Source of the DNA: Hanamia caeni
GTDB taxonomy: Bacteria > Bacteroidota > Bacteroidia > Chitinophagales > Chitinophagaceae
DNA: 49,400 nucleotides
Assembly (NCBI RefSeq): GCF_003721595.1
Contig: NZ_RJJR01000017.1
Location: 1-49,400, forward strand
Direction of reading: 5' to 3'
Shown: piece by piece, positions 25,139 to 34,472 of the stretch
Layout of the letters: every line of letters begins with the position of its first letter
Numbering within the stretch: position 1 is the stretch's first letter
Made by a program: the position numbers and the translations under genes
The notes under the pieces: generated by a model
What the model was told of the DNA's origin: nothing
Seen by the model: only the letters and a program-made list of their open reading frames with translations
The model's database searches: none

Positions 25139-25160
25139 ATCTGTTTATCAGTAAACAGAT
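25139..25160. repeat. 9-bp perfect inverted repeat with a TCAG loop
   Basis: ATCTGTTTA (25139-25147) and TAAACAGAT (25152-25160) form a perfect hairpin between the hydrolase and cls. It is followed by an A-run, not a T-run, on the plus strand, so it is not a normal terminator for the upstream gene and could be an operator or RNA hairpin. Confidence 0.4.
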
Positions 25161-25283
25161 AAAAAAATCGGATTTATATTTTGGGGCAAAAAGAAAATTC
25201 CTCATCTATTAATTCCTAACTTCATCATTGGGCGTTTATTTTCATTGTTCGCGAGAAAAAATTGCATCATTTAAACTATTGCA

Positions 25284-26738
25284 ATGAACTGGATTGCGCT
25301 GGCAGAAGTTTTATATTTTATCATAATGCTCTTAGTGATTTTAAGGGTTTTGTATGATACGCGAAGTGGATCTAAAACATTGGCCTATATTTTATTTATC
25401 ATCTTAATTCCTGTCGTTGGCATCCTGTTTTACTTTTCATTTGGAATTAATTACAGGAAAAGAAAATTGTATTCGAAAAAATTAGTAAGAGACAAAATAC
25501 TAAGTAACAAGATTCATCAGCGCCTTTCGCAATATTCTGAAAAGGTGAGGGCCTCCGAGCTATTTCCTGCACATTTTATCAAACTAACCTCTTTTATCGA
25601 AGCCGGCAATAAGAGCCCGCTCACCGCAAATAATACTGTATGTCATCTGATAAATGGCGAGCAAAAATTTCCTGTGCTATTGAAGGCTCTGGAATCTGCA
25701 ACTTCTCATATCCATCTTGAATATTACATTTATGAGGATGATGTTACAGGCAACGCTATCGCTGATGTTTTGATCCGAAAAGCGAACGAAGGTGTTGAAG
25801 TCAGATTTTTATACGATGATTTTGGAAGCCATAGTCTCGGAAAAAAATTCCTGAACCGTTTAAAAAGTGGCGGTATTGAAACGGTACCTTTTTACAAAGT
25901 GAGATGGTATGCATTTGCTAACCGGCTTAATTATCGCAATCACCGGAAAATCATAATAATTGATGGTATAAAATCTTTTGTGGGCGGCATTAATATCAGT
26001 GATAAATACCGGAATGATTTAGAAGGTAAACAAAAAATTTACTGGCGCGATACCCACCTGATGCTGGAAGGAAGAGCCACCTTTTACCTGCAATACATTT
26101 TTTTGTGCGACTGGAATTTTGGCCACGAGCCGAAGCTGGAATTTGTGCCGCGCTATTTTCCAGTTTACCAAACCGATGAAAAAATAGACAAAGAAATTGT
26201 TCAGATTGTTGCCTCAGGGCCCGACTCTGATTTACCCGTTATCTTATATTCCATAATAAAAGCAATTGGCGCCGCTACGAAAAAAGTGCTCATTACGAGC
26301 CCGTATTTTATTCCGGGAGAAGCGCTGATAGATCAGTTAATAATTTCTGCCAAAAGTGGAATAGAAATTAAATTGCTGATCCCGGGAATATCTGATTCTA
26401 AAATAGTAAATGCTGCAGCCCGCTCTTATTATACTGAACTTCTGCGCTACGGTGTAAGGATTTTCGAATATCAAAAAGGATTTGTCCATGCTAAAACTAT
26501 TGTGATTGACGATTGCCTGTCAATGGTGGGTTCTGCAAATATGGATTACCGCAGCTTTGATCTCAACTTTGAAGTGAATGCCATAGTTTATAGTGAAACA
26601 ATCAACACACAACTTAAAGAAACGTTTTATAACGATTTAAAAGATTCAATCGAAATCAAAGCTGAAGATTGGTTAGCCAGGCCGAAATATGTTTTTGTGT
26701 GGGAAAAGCTGGTAAGACTCTTAAGCCCGTTCCTGTAA
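25284..26738 (+). CDS. cls: cardiolipin synthase (phospholipase D-type)
   Basis: This 484-aa inner-membrane enzyme condenses phosphatidylglycerol into cardiolipin. There are two N-terminal membrane helices (about 4-22 and 33-52). Two phospholipase D domains follow. The first HKD motif has His220, Lys222 and Asp227 (HRKIIIIDG). The second has His402, Lys404 and Asp409 (HAKTIVIDD), followed by GSANMDYRS. The length is typical. It follows the hydrolase gene and is immediately followed by a 26-bp palindrome. Confidence 0.95.
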   Translation: MNWIALAEVLYFIIMLLVILRVLYDTRSGSKTLAYILFIILIPVVGILFYFSFGINYRKRKLYSKKLVRDKILSNKIHQRLSQYSEKVRASELFPAHFIKLTSFIEAGNKSPLTANNTVCHLINGEQKFPVLLKALESATSHIHLEYYIYEDDVTGNAIADVLIRKANEGVEVRFLYDDFGSHSLGKKFLNRLKSGGIETVPFYKVRWYAFANRLNYRNHRKIIIIDGIKSFVGGINISDKYRNDLEGKQKIYWRDTHLMLEGRATFYLQYIFLCDWNFGHEPKLEFVPRYFPVYQTDEKIDKEIVQIVASGPDSDLPVILYSIIKAIGAATKKVLITSPYFIPGEALIDQLIISAKSGIEIKLLIPGISDSKIVNAAARSYYTELLRYGVRIFEYQKGFVHAKTIVIDDCLSMVGSANMDYRSFDLNFEVNAIVYSETINTQLKETFYNDLKDSIEIKAEDWLARPKYVFVWEKLVRLLSPFL

Positions 26739-26764
26739 TCATTTAGAAAATATTTTCTAAATGA
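26739..26764. repeat. 26-bp perfect palindrome right after the cls stop codon
   Basis: Each arm is 13 bp (TCATTTAGAAAAT and its complement) with no loop. It begins at the base after the TAA and is not followed by a T-run. It may act as a transcript end, an RNA-stability hairpin or a protein-binding site. Confidence 0.45.
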
Positions 26765-26879
26765 AAGCGGGGCCTGATCTTGCTTCGGAATCCGCGGAAT
26801 TAAATTATGGTTATTTGTTTGTTTACTGTATTTTTAAAAGATACTAAAAGCACTAATCATTCAAAAAACTTAGCCGGTT

Positions 26880-27317
26880 ATGAAAATTCTGTTTGCCATT
26901 TTCTGCCTGGTGTTTGTTTCATGTAATGAAAATAATATTGAAAAAAACAAACGCGAATTAATAAATGCTGACATAGCTATGAGTAATTTAGCTATGAAGG
27001 GAGGCTTCAACCATTCAATATTTTTGAATGCGGATACCAACATCGTAAAGTTCCAGGAAAACCGACTACCGCTTATTGGTAAAAATAAGTTAGCCGTTAT
27101 TTTAGAAAAAAATGGAGATATAAAAACACTTTCATGGAAACCTGTGGGCGCCGATGTTGCAGCATCCGGCGATCTCGGCTACACCTGGGGCAACTGGAAA
27201 TACCTGGCGCCGGATACTGCTTACTATGGCAATTATTTTACCGCCTGGAAAAAACAAAAAGACGGCAGGTGGAAAGTGGCCCTTGATGGCGGCAATTCGT
27301 CGCCCAAACCTGAATGA
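26880..27317 (+). CDS. lipoprotein with a DUF4440/NTF2-like domain
   Basis: This 145-aa protein has a lipoprotein signal ending at Cys15 (VFVSC). The remaining NTF2-like region starts with ELINADIAMSNLAMKGG, a DUF4440-type helix. It ends with GDLGYTWGNWKY and YFTAWKKQKDGRWKVALDGG, which is the typical last strands of SnoaL/DUF4440 folds. The family binds small ligands or has no known activity. It is convergent with the amylase gene, with only 6 nt between the stops. Confidence 0.8.
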   Translation: MKILFAIFCLVFVSCNENNIEKNKRELINADIAMSNLAMKGGFNHSIFLNADTNIVKFQENRLPLIGKNKLAVILEKNGDIKTLSWKPVGADVAASGDLGYTWGNWKYLAPDTAYYGNYFTAWKKQKDGRWKVALDGGNSSPKPE

Positions 27318-27323
27318 TTGAAA

Positions 27324-28805
27324 TCACAATTTTTCAATCCAAACACAAAGCGAACCTGCCGGCGAAAAAAATTCTCCCCATCCTTCATCATTAATTTTTA
27401 CTTCCGCATCATTCTTCTGCAACAGATCAATAAATGTTCGTCCGGCATAGCGTTTCCCTATCTCCATATATTTATTACCATTATCTCCGTTCGACATAAC
27501 TATGGCGCAACCGCTATGGTTTTCATCTCCTTCCCTCGTCCAGCCAACGCAATTTGGATGATCAAAATAGCTTCGCTGCAAACCAAATGCATAATCGCAA
27601 CGTGCCTGTAAAAGTTCCTTAAGATTTTCAACTTTATCCAGCCATATCTCATATTCATTGCCATCATTACTATAATCTTTATAATGCTCACCATATAAAT
27701 CCGGATAAAACACACAAGGATACCCTTCATCCCTTAAAAGAATTAACGCATAAGCCAAAGGTTTAAACCACTTTTCCACCGGTGCCTCCAGCGCCTGCAA
27801 AGGTTGTGTATCGTGATTACTTACCAGGGTAACGGCTCTTACTGGATCTGCGGAAACCAAGGTGTTTTCAAAAATTTTAGACAAATCAAAATCTTTTCCT
27901 GTTTTGGATGCAATTGAAAAGTTTTGTTGAAGCGTTGCATCAAAAACACTCATAGTGCCTTTCGTAGCTTCAATGTATTTTAGTAAGACTTCGGTTTTTC
28001 CAGGCGACCAATATTCAGCGACAGCAAAAATTTCTTTTCCCGTATCTTTTCTTAACCGGTCCAGCCATTCTGTATAAAACCACGTAGGAATATGCTTTAC
28101 GGCATCCAACCTTACTCCATCAAACGGCGCCTGATCATAATACCATTTTGCCCAATGGCTTAGCTCATTTATTACATGTTCATTCCTGAAATTGACATCA
28201 TTAAACATCAGGTAATCATAGTCGCCCAATTCATCGTCAATCATTTTTTGCCATCCGTCGCCATATTGAGAAATGATTCTAAAAATGCCTTTTTCGTCGA
28301 GATTGGCAGCGCAATCTACTCCCGTGAAGCACATAAAATCCCAGATGAATTCTGAATATTTTTTATTTCTTCCCGGGAAGGTAAATTTAGTGTAGGCTTC
28401 TATTTCAAAAGGATCAGAAATCACCTTGTTGCGATCATCCGGATCGACTTTTACAACCGTAATCTTTTCAATTTCATCGCCACCGGCTTTGTGGTTCAAA
28501 ACTATATCCACCATCACCTGCATTTTGCTTGCATGAATGGCATTTATCGCATCAATATATTCCTGCCGGGTGCCATATTTGGTTCTCACAGATCCTTTTT
28601 GATCGAACTCGCCCAGGTCATATAAATCATAAGGAGCATAACCAACACCATCTTTGCCATCCATACTTTTGTAGGCTGGAGGCAACCAGATTGCACTAAA
28701 TCCCAAAGATCTTAGTTTGGGCGCTTCCTGTTTTACCTGGTTCCACAAGTTGCCATCGGCAGGTAGATACCAGTTGAAATACTGAATGATAGTTCCTTTA
28801 AACAT
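27324..28805 (-). CDS. cytoplasmic alpha-amylase (GH13)
   Basis: This 493-aa enzyme hydrolyses alpha-1,4-glucans. It has the GH13 regions in order: DIVLNHKAGGD (region I), FDGVRLDAVKHIP (nucleophile Asp), FAVAEYW (acid/base Glu) and LVSNHDTQPLQ (transition-state Asp). The N-terminal IIQYFNWYLPADG segment is typical of subfamily 5. It has no signal peptide, so it should act on intracellular glucans such as glycogen. It is monocistronic and convergent with the DUF4440 lipoprotein. No SusC/SusD pair is nearby. Confidence 0.93.
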   Translation of the reverse strand: MFKGTIIQYFNWYLPADGNLWNQVKQEAPKLRSLGFSAIWLPPAYKSMDGKDGVGYAPYDLYDLGEFDQKGSVRTKYGTRQEYIDAINAIHASKMQVMVDIVLNHKAGGDEIEKITVVKVDPDDRNKVISDPFEIEAYTKFTFPGRNKKYSEFIWDFMCFTGVDCAANLDEKGIFRIISQYGDGWQKMIDDELGDYDYLMFNDVNFRNEHVINELSHWAKWYYDQAPFDGVRLDAVKHIPTWFYTEWLDRLRKDTGKEIFAVAEYWSPGKTEVLLKYIEATKGTMSVFDATLQQNFSIASKTGKDFDLSKIFENTLVSADPVRAVTLVSNHDTQPLQALEAPVEKWFKPLAYALILLRDEGYPCVFYPDLYGEHYKDYSNDGNEYEIWLDKVENLKELLQARCDYAFGLQRSYFDHPNCVGWTREGDENHSGCAIVMSNGDNGNKYMEIGKRYAGRTFIDLLQKNDAEVKINDEGWGEFFSPAGSLCVWIEKL

Positions 28806-28939
28806 TGTTTTACATTAATTTTTAGAATGATATTAGTGTGATAATTATTTATCGTATTTTCTAAGTGTCCGATACGAAGTATAATGCTCATCATCGTTAC
28901 AGGACGGTTTTTAGCCATACAATTTTAAATCCAAAAAAG

Positions 28940-28955
28940 CTGGCATATTTTTTTA
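28940..28955 (+). promoter_or_regulatory. CTGGCA-type element upstream of the Gfo/Idh gene (weak member of the motif)
   Basis: CTGGCATATTTTTTTA lies 40 nt before the ATG at 28980. It matches the TTGGCA-N3-T-N2-T core with one mismatch in the first base and a very T-rich spacer, so it may be chance. Confidence 0.25.
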
Positions 28956-28979
28956 CGTTTTCTGAAAAAAAAAGATTGT

Positions 28980-29969
28980 ATGAATTCTTTCAATTGGGGC
29001 ATAATCGGGCCCGGAAACATTGCGAATGATTTTGCCAACGACTTGAAATTGGTTTCCGGTGAGCAAAAAATTACGGCAGTGCTTTCAAACCATGCAGAGT
29101 CAGCCAATGAATTTGCAGACATGTATAATGTGCCATTAAGATTCACAGATATAAACGACTTTATAACAAAAGGAAATGTGGCAATTGCTTACATCGCTAC
29201 TCCGCATCCATTTCATTATGAAGCAATAAAAGCCTGCCTTCAACATCAAATTGCTGTGCTTTGCGAAAAGCCAATCGTTATCAACTATCAGCAATACGAA
29301 GAACTCAGAAGACTATCAATTGAGAAAAATACTTTTTTGATGGAAGGGATGTGGATCAGATTTCTCCCCAGTTTTCACAAACTCATGGAATTTATTGCTC
29401 AAAAAAAGATCGGAGAATTGGTAAGTGTGAAAGCCTCCATGTATTACAGAGCGCCCGACGATGAGGACAACCGTTATTTTGATCCTGCAAAAGGCGGAGG
29501 CTCGTTGCTCGATTTAGGTGTGTATTGTGTTTTTCTCAGTACACTTCTCCTCGGAAAACCGAGGCAAATAAAAGCAGTCGGGCGAAGAACAGAAAAGGAA
29601 ATAGACGAAGCGTGCGCCATACTTTTGTCGTATAAGCATGACCGTTATGCAATACTGGAATCTTCATTACTCAAAAACAAAAACAAACCGGCAGGAATTT
29701 TTGGTACTGAAGGTATAATCCGCATTTGTGATCCGTGGTTTGAAAAATCGCCCGGCATCGAAGTAGAATTATTCAATGGCTACAAAGAAAATTTCCCGCT
29801 GGCCTGGGAAGGCCACGGGCTGCAATTTGAAATTAAAGAAGTAATCCGCTGTATATCTTCCGGAAAGATTGAAAGTGATCTGTTGCCTTCAGGCCTTACA
29901 GGCGAAGTGCTGAAAATAATGGATGAAATCAGGGCGCAGATAAATGTGACTTACGACGATTATGAGTAA
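28980..29969 (+). CDS. Gfo/Idh/MocA family oxidoreductase
   Basis: This 329-aa cytoplasmic NAD(P)-dependent dehydrogenase has a Rossmann N-terminus (GIIGPGNIANDFANDL), AYIATPHPFHYEAIKACLQ, and the hallmark CEKPI (Glu-Lys-Pro) that carries the catalytic lysine. The C-terminal substrate domain contains FDPAKGGGSLLDLGVY, a conserved loop of the dimeric-sugar dehydrogenase type. The family oxidises sugars, inositols or other polyols. The specific substrate cannot be told. It is convergent with the DUF5686 gene (6 nt between stops). Confidence 0.91.
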   Translation: MNSFNWGIIGPGNIANDFANDLKLVSGEQKITAVLSNHAESANEFADMYNVPLRFTDINDFITKGNVAIAYIATPHPFHYEAIKACLQHQIAVLCEKPIVINYQQYEELRRLSIEKNTFLMEGMWIRFLPSFHKLMEFIAQKKIGELVSVKASMYYRAPDDEDNRYFDPAKGGGSLLDLGVYCVFLSTLLLGKPRQIKAVGRRTEKEIDEACAILLSYKHDRYAILESSLLKNKNKPAGIFGTEGIIRICDPWFEKSPGIEVELFNGYKENFPLAWEGHGLQFEIKEVIRCISSGKIESDLLPSGLTGEVLKIMDEIRAQINVTYDDYE

Positions 29970-29975
29970 ACCACT

Positions 29976-32585
29976 TTAAAAAGTGATATTCACGCCAAGA
30001 AATAAAGCACCATTTTCTTTTTTTGAATGATTTAAAGAGGATAGCCTTTTATAATAATCCACAGAGAAAACGTGGAAAATATTTTCAATGCCAATACCGG
30101 CTTCCATAAAAGGGGTTTTAGCAGGTACTGAAAAATGCGCGCCACTGTTATAACTCCGGTTTGCCTCCGACATATCGCCCATGTAACCATTAAATGAAAA
30201 CCTTGCACGCCAGCCAAGTTTTCTTATAAAAGGCACCTTGTTTAAAAATAGCCCACCTTCATAAATTCTTGAATAAAGACTTATAAATTCGTCTGCTGCA
30301 AATTCGTAAGGCAGCATTGTATTAAAAAGATACCGGCTGGCTACATAATATTCGTTACCCGCTGGAACATTTAATAGCAGGAAAGGCGCTGTACCGAAGG
30401 TTTTCCCAAAACGAACGTTGTAGTAAAAAAGAGATTTCGGAGGCAGGCGAAGCAACTGCTCTATGCCAAAGGTCAACTTTTGATAATCAAATGAATTATT
30501 TTCTATTTTAAATCCCTGCGTAAAGTTGGCGGTCAAAATCGGGTCATACGTGTTGGCGCGAACCTGGTCAAAATTCCATACCACCGTTCGTTCTTTAGCA
30601 ACAAATCTTAACCCAATGGAAGCTTCAGCAGCCGGAAGCTGATGCAGGTTGATGCTATCGATCGCCCTGCCCGTTTTAGTATCAAGTGGATGGAAAGAAA
30701 AGTCAAAAACCGGCGTTAATTGTTTGTAAGTAAATGAACCGTTAATGCTGATTTTTTTTGAAACATATTGCTCATGCTTTAAAATCACCTGCCTTAAGTA
30801 GACTTTAGTAGAAGGCACATCCTTTCTGAAATAAGAATTAATCAGGTTGTCTTCATCCAATTCCTGGTCTTCATCCGTAAGAAAATCATAATCGCTGCTG
30901 CCGTAGAGTGAAGTCTTTGTCCATTTATTCCGGTTCCATAAAAATTTTATTCCCAGGCCTCCCTTTGCAGACTGATCTTTGGTTCCATAAGCGAAATATC
31001 CATTGAGGTTGATTCTCTTATTGAATCCCTCAAGCGTCCATAAGCCCGCCCTGAATCGGTAGCCTTCAATTTGATTAGTGCTTAAAAGCGAGTAATAAGG
31101 CCCCATCCTAATTTTATTATCAAAATCCCAAAAGCCGGTTCCCAGCAGGTTTATTACTTTGGAATCAAACACAAATTTCCGGCTGCTCTTCAAAGAATCT
31201 ACCATCACATAAATACTTTTTTCGTGCCGCGTCAGTGAATCTCCCAAACGATTTTGGACCCAAAAAGAATCCGGCTTATGCAGGTCTGACGGATCTTCCT
31301 TTCTCATTTTTTTCAGGAATTCACTTGCCATTCCTGAATTGATTTTAATATCGCCGATTACAGTTGTGTTCACCACTTCCAGCCGTACTTTTTTTGAGCT
31401 TTGAGGCGCCGGAATTCCTAACAACTCAATGCCGGTTTCAAATTCAACCTTAGAGATATACTTATACGGCATGTACTCCATCTTTCCTGTGGCCAAATCC
31501 GGGCTCAGCCTGAACTCTTCACTATATTGTACGTTCTTTATAAAATCCAGATTAGCGGTACTGCTTAATTGCATTTCTATTTTCTTTACAGAAAACGTGC
31601 TATCATTAATCCACAAAGAACCGGTAAATGTGTTCAGATATTTTTGTTTCGGCTTGAAACGAATCGTATACACTTTTTTTCCATCAACAATACTGCTGTC
31701 ATTAAAATAAAAATTATAATAATTAAAAGCAGTATTGCTCAGCGGGCTCGCATATGTCTGGTTAAAAATCGTGTACCAATTATCGTACACGTTGTAGCTG
31801 AAATTGAATTTATCCAACTGCTTTAAAAATTTATCCGTTTCCAGCCCTAGTGTTTTATGCGCAATTATATTTTCTTTATCAATTTTTGGCGAAGAACTGT
31901 GGTATTTATCAGAAAGCGTTTCTGAAAAATAAACAGGCAGCAATCTGCTTCCGGCATTCTGCTCTCCAGCATTGTGATAAGTTTTAAGCACAAACGATTT
32001 TAGCCCTTTGCCATTAGTGGAAGAATCAATATTATTAATATCTACCTCATGGCGCAGGTACTGTTTGTAGCTGTAATTTTTAAAGCGATCAGGGTTATTA
32101 AACATTTTATTGGCGATCACTTTTTTCATATAGCGTTTGCCAGGTTCTTTATCTCTTTCCGCACCCATAATCACCACAGCTTCCAAATCCTGCGCTGAAG
32201 GAATCATTTTTACAACGAGATCTTTAGTATGATGTTTTTTCAATGGCACCACCATTCTCTGAAACCCTATGCTTGTAATTTCCAAAGAGTCCTGCCATGC
32301 ATCTGATGCCAAAGAAAAGGAACCATCATCGTGCGAAAGCGCTGTGACATTGGTATGCATTAAATGAACAGTCACATTATTCAGCGGGCTTTCTGTAGCG
32401 GAATCCAGTACAGTTCCCGTGATTATATAGGATTGCGCCGAAGCGCCTGCAGAATAAAGTAATAAAAGAATGAAAGTTATTATAAACGGTGAGCGGTATA
32501 ATTTGCTAAAAATTCTGCTGGGTAACCTTTTGATAAGTGAAGGAACGCTACATAAAACGGCGATATCTTTTTTCAGGAAAAGCAT
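29976..32585 (-). CDS. DUF5686/carboxypeptidase-like regulatory domain outer-membrane protein
   Basis: About 869 aa from the ATG at 32585. The frame continues upstream to an ATG at 32717. A promoter-like element at 32653-32684 favours the shorter form. A hydrophobic signal near residues 33-51 ends in ASAQ. The domains are a CarboxypepD-like beta-sandwich (GTVLDSATESPLNNVTVHL, then LEITSIGFQRMVVPL) and the large DUF5686 beta-barrel region with many Tyr/Phe strands. Such proteins sit in the outer membrane and are related to TonB-dependent receptor-like barrels, without a plug domain here. Transport function is unknown. Confidence 0.85.
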   Translation of the reverse strand: MLFLKKDIAVLCSVPSLIKRLPSRIFSKLYRSPFIITFILLLLYSAGASAQSYIITGTVLDSATESPLNNVTVHLMHTNVTALSHDDGSFSLASDAWQDSLEITSIGFQRMVVPLKKHHTKDLVVKMIPSAQDLEAVVIMGAERDKEPGKRYMKKVIANKMFNNPDRFKNYSYKQYLRHEVDINNIDSSTNGKGLKSFVLKTYHNAGEQNAGSRLLPVYFSETLSDKYHSSSPKIDKENIIAHKTLGLETDKFLKQLDKFNFSYNVYDNWYTIFNQTYASPLSNTAFNYYNFYFNDSSIVDGKKVYTIRFKPKQKYLNTFTGSLWINDSTFSVKKIEMQLSSTANLDFIKNVQYSEEFRLSPDLATGKMEYMPYKYISKVEFETGIELLGIPAPQSSKKVRLEVVNTTVIGDIKINSGMASEFLKKMRKEDPSDLHKPDSFWVQNRLGDSLTRHEKSIYVMVDSLKSSRKFVFDSKVINLLGTGFWDFDNKIRMGPYYSLLSTNQIEGYRFRAGLWTLEGFNKRINLNGYFAYGTKDQSAKGGLGIKFLWNRNKWTKTSLYGSSDYDFLTDEDQELDEDNLINSYFRKDVPSTKVYLRQVILKHEQYVSKKISINGSFTYKQLTPVFDFSFHPLDTKTGRAIDSINLHQLPAAEASIGLRFVAKERTVVWNFDQVRANTYDPILTANFTQGFKIENNSFDYQKLTFGIEQLLRLPPKSLFYYNVRFGKTFGTAPFLLLNVPAGNEYYVASRYLFNTMLPYEFAADEFISLYSRIYEGGLFLNKVPFIRKLGWRARFSFNGYMGDMSEANRSYNSGAHFSVPAKTPFMEAGIGIENIFHVFSVDYYKRLSSLNHSKKENGALFLGVNITF

Positions 32586-32652
32586 TTGCAAAGTGAAGCT
32601 CCTTCGTAATTCTGTTTTCAGTGGTTGGACAAGTACTTGTTTAAAACGGCGC

Positions 32653-32684
32653 CAAAAATAGTTCAGAATTGGATAGGCAGGAAA
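32653..32684 (-). promoter_or_regulatory. candidate promoter of the DUF5686 gene
   Basis: On the minus strand TATTTTTG (32660-32653) is a full -7 match. TTTC (32684-32681) stands 20 bp upstream with one mismatch to TTTG. Transcription from here would support the start at 32585 over 32717. Confidence 0.4.
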
Positions 32685-32841
32685 TTTCTTTGTTGAAAGG
32701 TAAAAAAAACGGTTCATTTAAAATAACGGTATTAAATAGCTCCAGGTATTTACATACATGAATTGAATTTTCAGTTTATCCTGCCGGCAGTAAAAGGAAA
32801 AATAATCACTTTTTTTATCCTGCCCATCCGCTTAATACTTT

Positions 32842-32872
32842 TTTGATCTATGAAGATGAAAACATAATTTTG
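32842..32872 (+). promoter_or_regulatory. promoter of metK
   Basis: TTTG (32842-32845), a 19-bp spacer and TAATTTTG (32865-32872) match the Bacteroidota consensus fully. The start codon at 32894 follows with a short leader of about 15 nt. Confidence 0.68.
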
Positions 32873-32893
32873 CGGCTCAAAAAATAATTGAAA

Positions 32894-34147
32894 ATGCCTT
32901 ATTTATTTACTTCTGAATCTGTAAGTGAAGGCCATCCCGACAAGGTTGCCGATCAGATTAGCGATGCCCTGATAGATAATTTTTTAGCTTTTGATCCACA
33001 AAGCAAAGTGGCCTGTGAAACCCTCGTAACTACCGGCCAGGTAGTGTTGGCGGGCGAAGTAAAATCAAAAGCTTACCTCGACGTACAGGAAATTGCCAGG
33101 GAAGTAATCAAAAAAATTGGCTACACAAAAAGCGAATACATGTTTGAGGCAAATTCGTGTGGAATTCTTTCCGCGATTCACGAGCAATCTGCCGACATCA
33201 ACCAGGGCGTAGACAGAAAAAACAAAGAAGATCAGGGCGCCGGCGACCAGGGAATGATGTTTGGCTATGCCACCAGCGAAACTGAAAATTATATGCCGCT
33301 ATCGCTGGATATTGCCAACAGTTTATTGATTGAACTGGCTGCATTAAGAAGAGAAAATAAAGAAATTAAATATTTGCGGCCAGACGCCAAAAGCCAGGTA
33401 ACGCTTGAATACAGCGATGATAATAAGCCGCTCAGGATTGATACCATTGTTGTTTCTACGCAGCATGATGATTTTGATAAGGAAGAAAAAATGCTGAAGA
33501 AGATTTCTGACGATATAAAAAAGATATTGATACCGCGCATTAAAAATAAATATCCCAGGTACGCTCATTTGTTTAACGATAAAATAAAATATCACATTAA
33601 CCCTACCGGCAAATTTGTTATCGGCGGCCCTCATGGCGATACCGGCCTTACCGGAAGAAAAATAATTGTAGATACTTACGGCGGCAAAGGCGCACATGGT
33701 GGCGGCGCCTTCAGCGGAAAAGATCCAAGCAAAGTAGACCGCAGCGCTGCCTATGCTGCCCGGCATATCGCCAAAAATCTTGTAGCAGCAGGCGTTTGTG
33801 ATGAAATATTGGTGCAGATTTCTTATGCCATCGGCGTAGCGCAGCCTACCAGCATAAACGTTAACACCTATGGTACTTCAAAAGTAGATTTGACAGATGG
33901 AGAAATTGCGAAAAAAGTAGCCTCTCTTTTTGATATGAGGCCCTATTTTATTGAAAAAAGATTGAAGCTTCGCAATCCGATTTACCAGGAGACAGCTTCC
34001 TATGGCCACATGGGAAGAGTAAATGAGGTAGTAACCAAAACCTTTAACCTGCCTAATGGTTCACCAAAAAAAGTAACAGTTGAATTGTTCACATGGGAAA
34101 AATTAGATTACGTTCCCAAAGTGAAAAAAGCTTTTGGATTAAAATAA
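32894..34147 (+). CDS. metK: S-adenosylmethionine synthetase
   Basis: This 417-aa enzyme makes S-adenosylmethionine from methionine and ATP. It starts MPYLFTSESVSEGHPDKVADQ, with the catalytic His in GHPDK. The ATP-binding GAGDQGMMFGYA segment, the P-loop-like GGPHGDTGLTGRKIIVDTYGG and the KDPSKVDRSAAYAARHIAKN segment are all present. The ATG at 32894 is used in place of the TTG two codons upstream. It is monocistronic with its own promoter and a hairpin terminator. Confidence 0.96.
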   Translation: MPYLFTSESVSEGHPDKVADQISDALIDNFLAFDPQSKVACETLVTTGQVVLAGEVKSKAYLDVQEIAREVIKKIGYTKSEYMFEANSCGILSAIHEQSADINQGVDRKNKEDQGAGDQGMMFGYATSETENYMPLSLDIANSLLIELAALRRENKEIKYLRPDAKSQVTLEYSDDNKPLRIDTIVVSTQHDDFDKEEKMLKKISDDIKKILIPRIKNKYPRYAHLFNDKIKYHINPTGKFVIGGPHGDTGLTGRKIIVDTYGGKGAHGGGAFSGKDPSKVDRSAAYAARHIAKNLVAAGVCDEILVQISYAIGVAQPTSINVNTYGTSKVDLTDGEIAKKVASLFDMRPYFIEKRLKLRNPIYQETASYGHMGRVNEVVTKTFNLPNGSPKKVTVELFTWEKLDYVPKVKKAFGLK

Positions 34148-34170
34148 ATATTTCGAAATTTTATAAATGA

Positions 34171-34205
34171 AACCGCAAGCAACAAAAACTTGTGGTTTTT
34201 TATTT
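34171..34205 (+). terminator. metK terminator that runs into the toxin-antitoxin -7 box
   Basis: AACCGCAAG (34171-34179) pairs with CTTGTGGTT (34189-34197), with one G-T pair, and is followed by TTTTATTTTTG. The T-run contains TATTTTTG (34201-34208), which fits the -7 box of the antitoxin gene that starts at 34227. Confidence 0.6.
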
Positions 34206-34226
34206 TTGTATCTTTAAATTAAAAAA

Positions 34227-34472
34227 ATGGAAGCGATTGAAAAACTAGTTCATTTTGATGATGAAGGGAATACTATTTTAAGTTTAGGCAGAAATTTTTC
34301 AAAAAAGCAGGCTAAAGTGGTTGTGTTAATTAAAGACGATGAGGTAACTGATAAAGAGTGGCTGGCCTTAGCCATGAAAGGAGGTGCGTTTGATTTTTTA
34401 AATGATCCTGCTGAAAATATTTATACTATGGAAGATGGAGTTCCTTATAAAAGTAAGCCTGATGAAATTTAA
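34227..34472 (+). CDS. antitoxin partner of the PemK/MazF-type toxin
   Basis: This 81-aa acidic protein is upstream of and overlaps the toxin gene by 11 nt, the usual order of type II pairs. It contains LVHFDDEGNTILSLGR and a KKQAKVVVLIKDDE strand and ends with an acidic tail (NIYTMEDGVPYKSKPDEI) that could wrap the toxin. I do not recognise a named antitoxin family, so the call rests on context. Confidence 0.7.
   Translation: MEAIEKLVHFDDEGNTILSLGRNFSKKQAKVVVLIKDDEVTDKEWLALAMKGGAFDFLNDPAENIYTMEDGVPYKSKPDEI

Noticed and set aside
25139..25160. ATCTGTTTA hairpin as a terminator of the hydrolase gene
   Set aside because: It is followed by A-rich rather than T-rich sequence on the coding strand.
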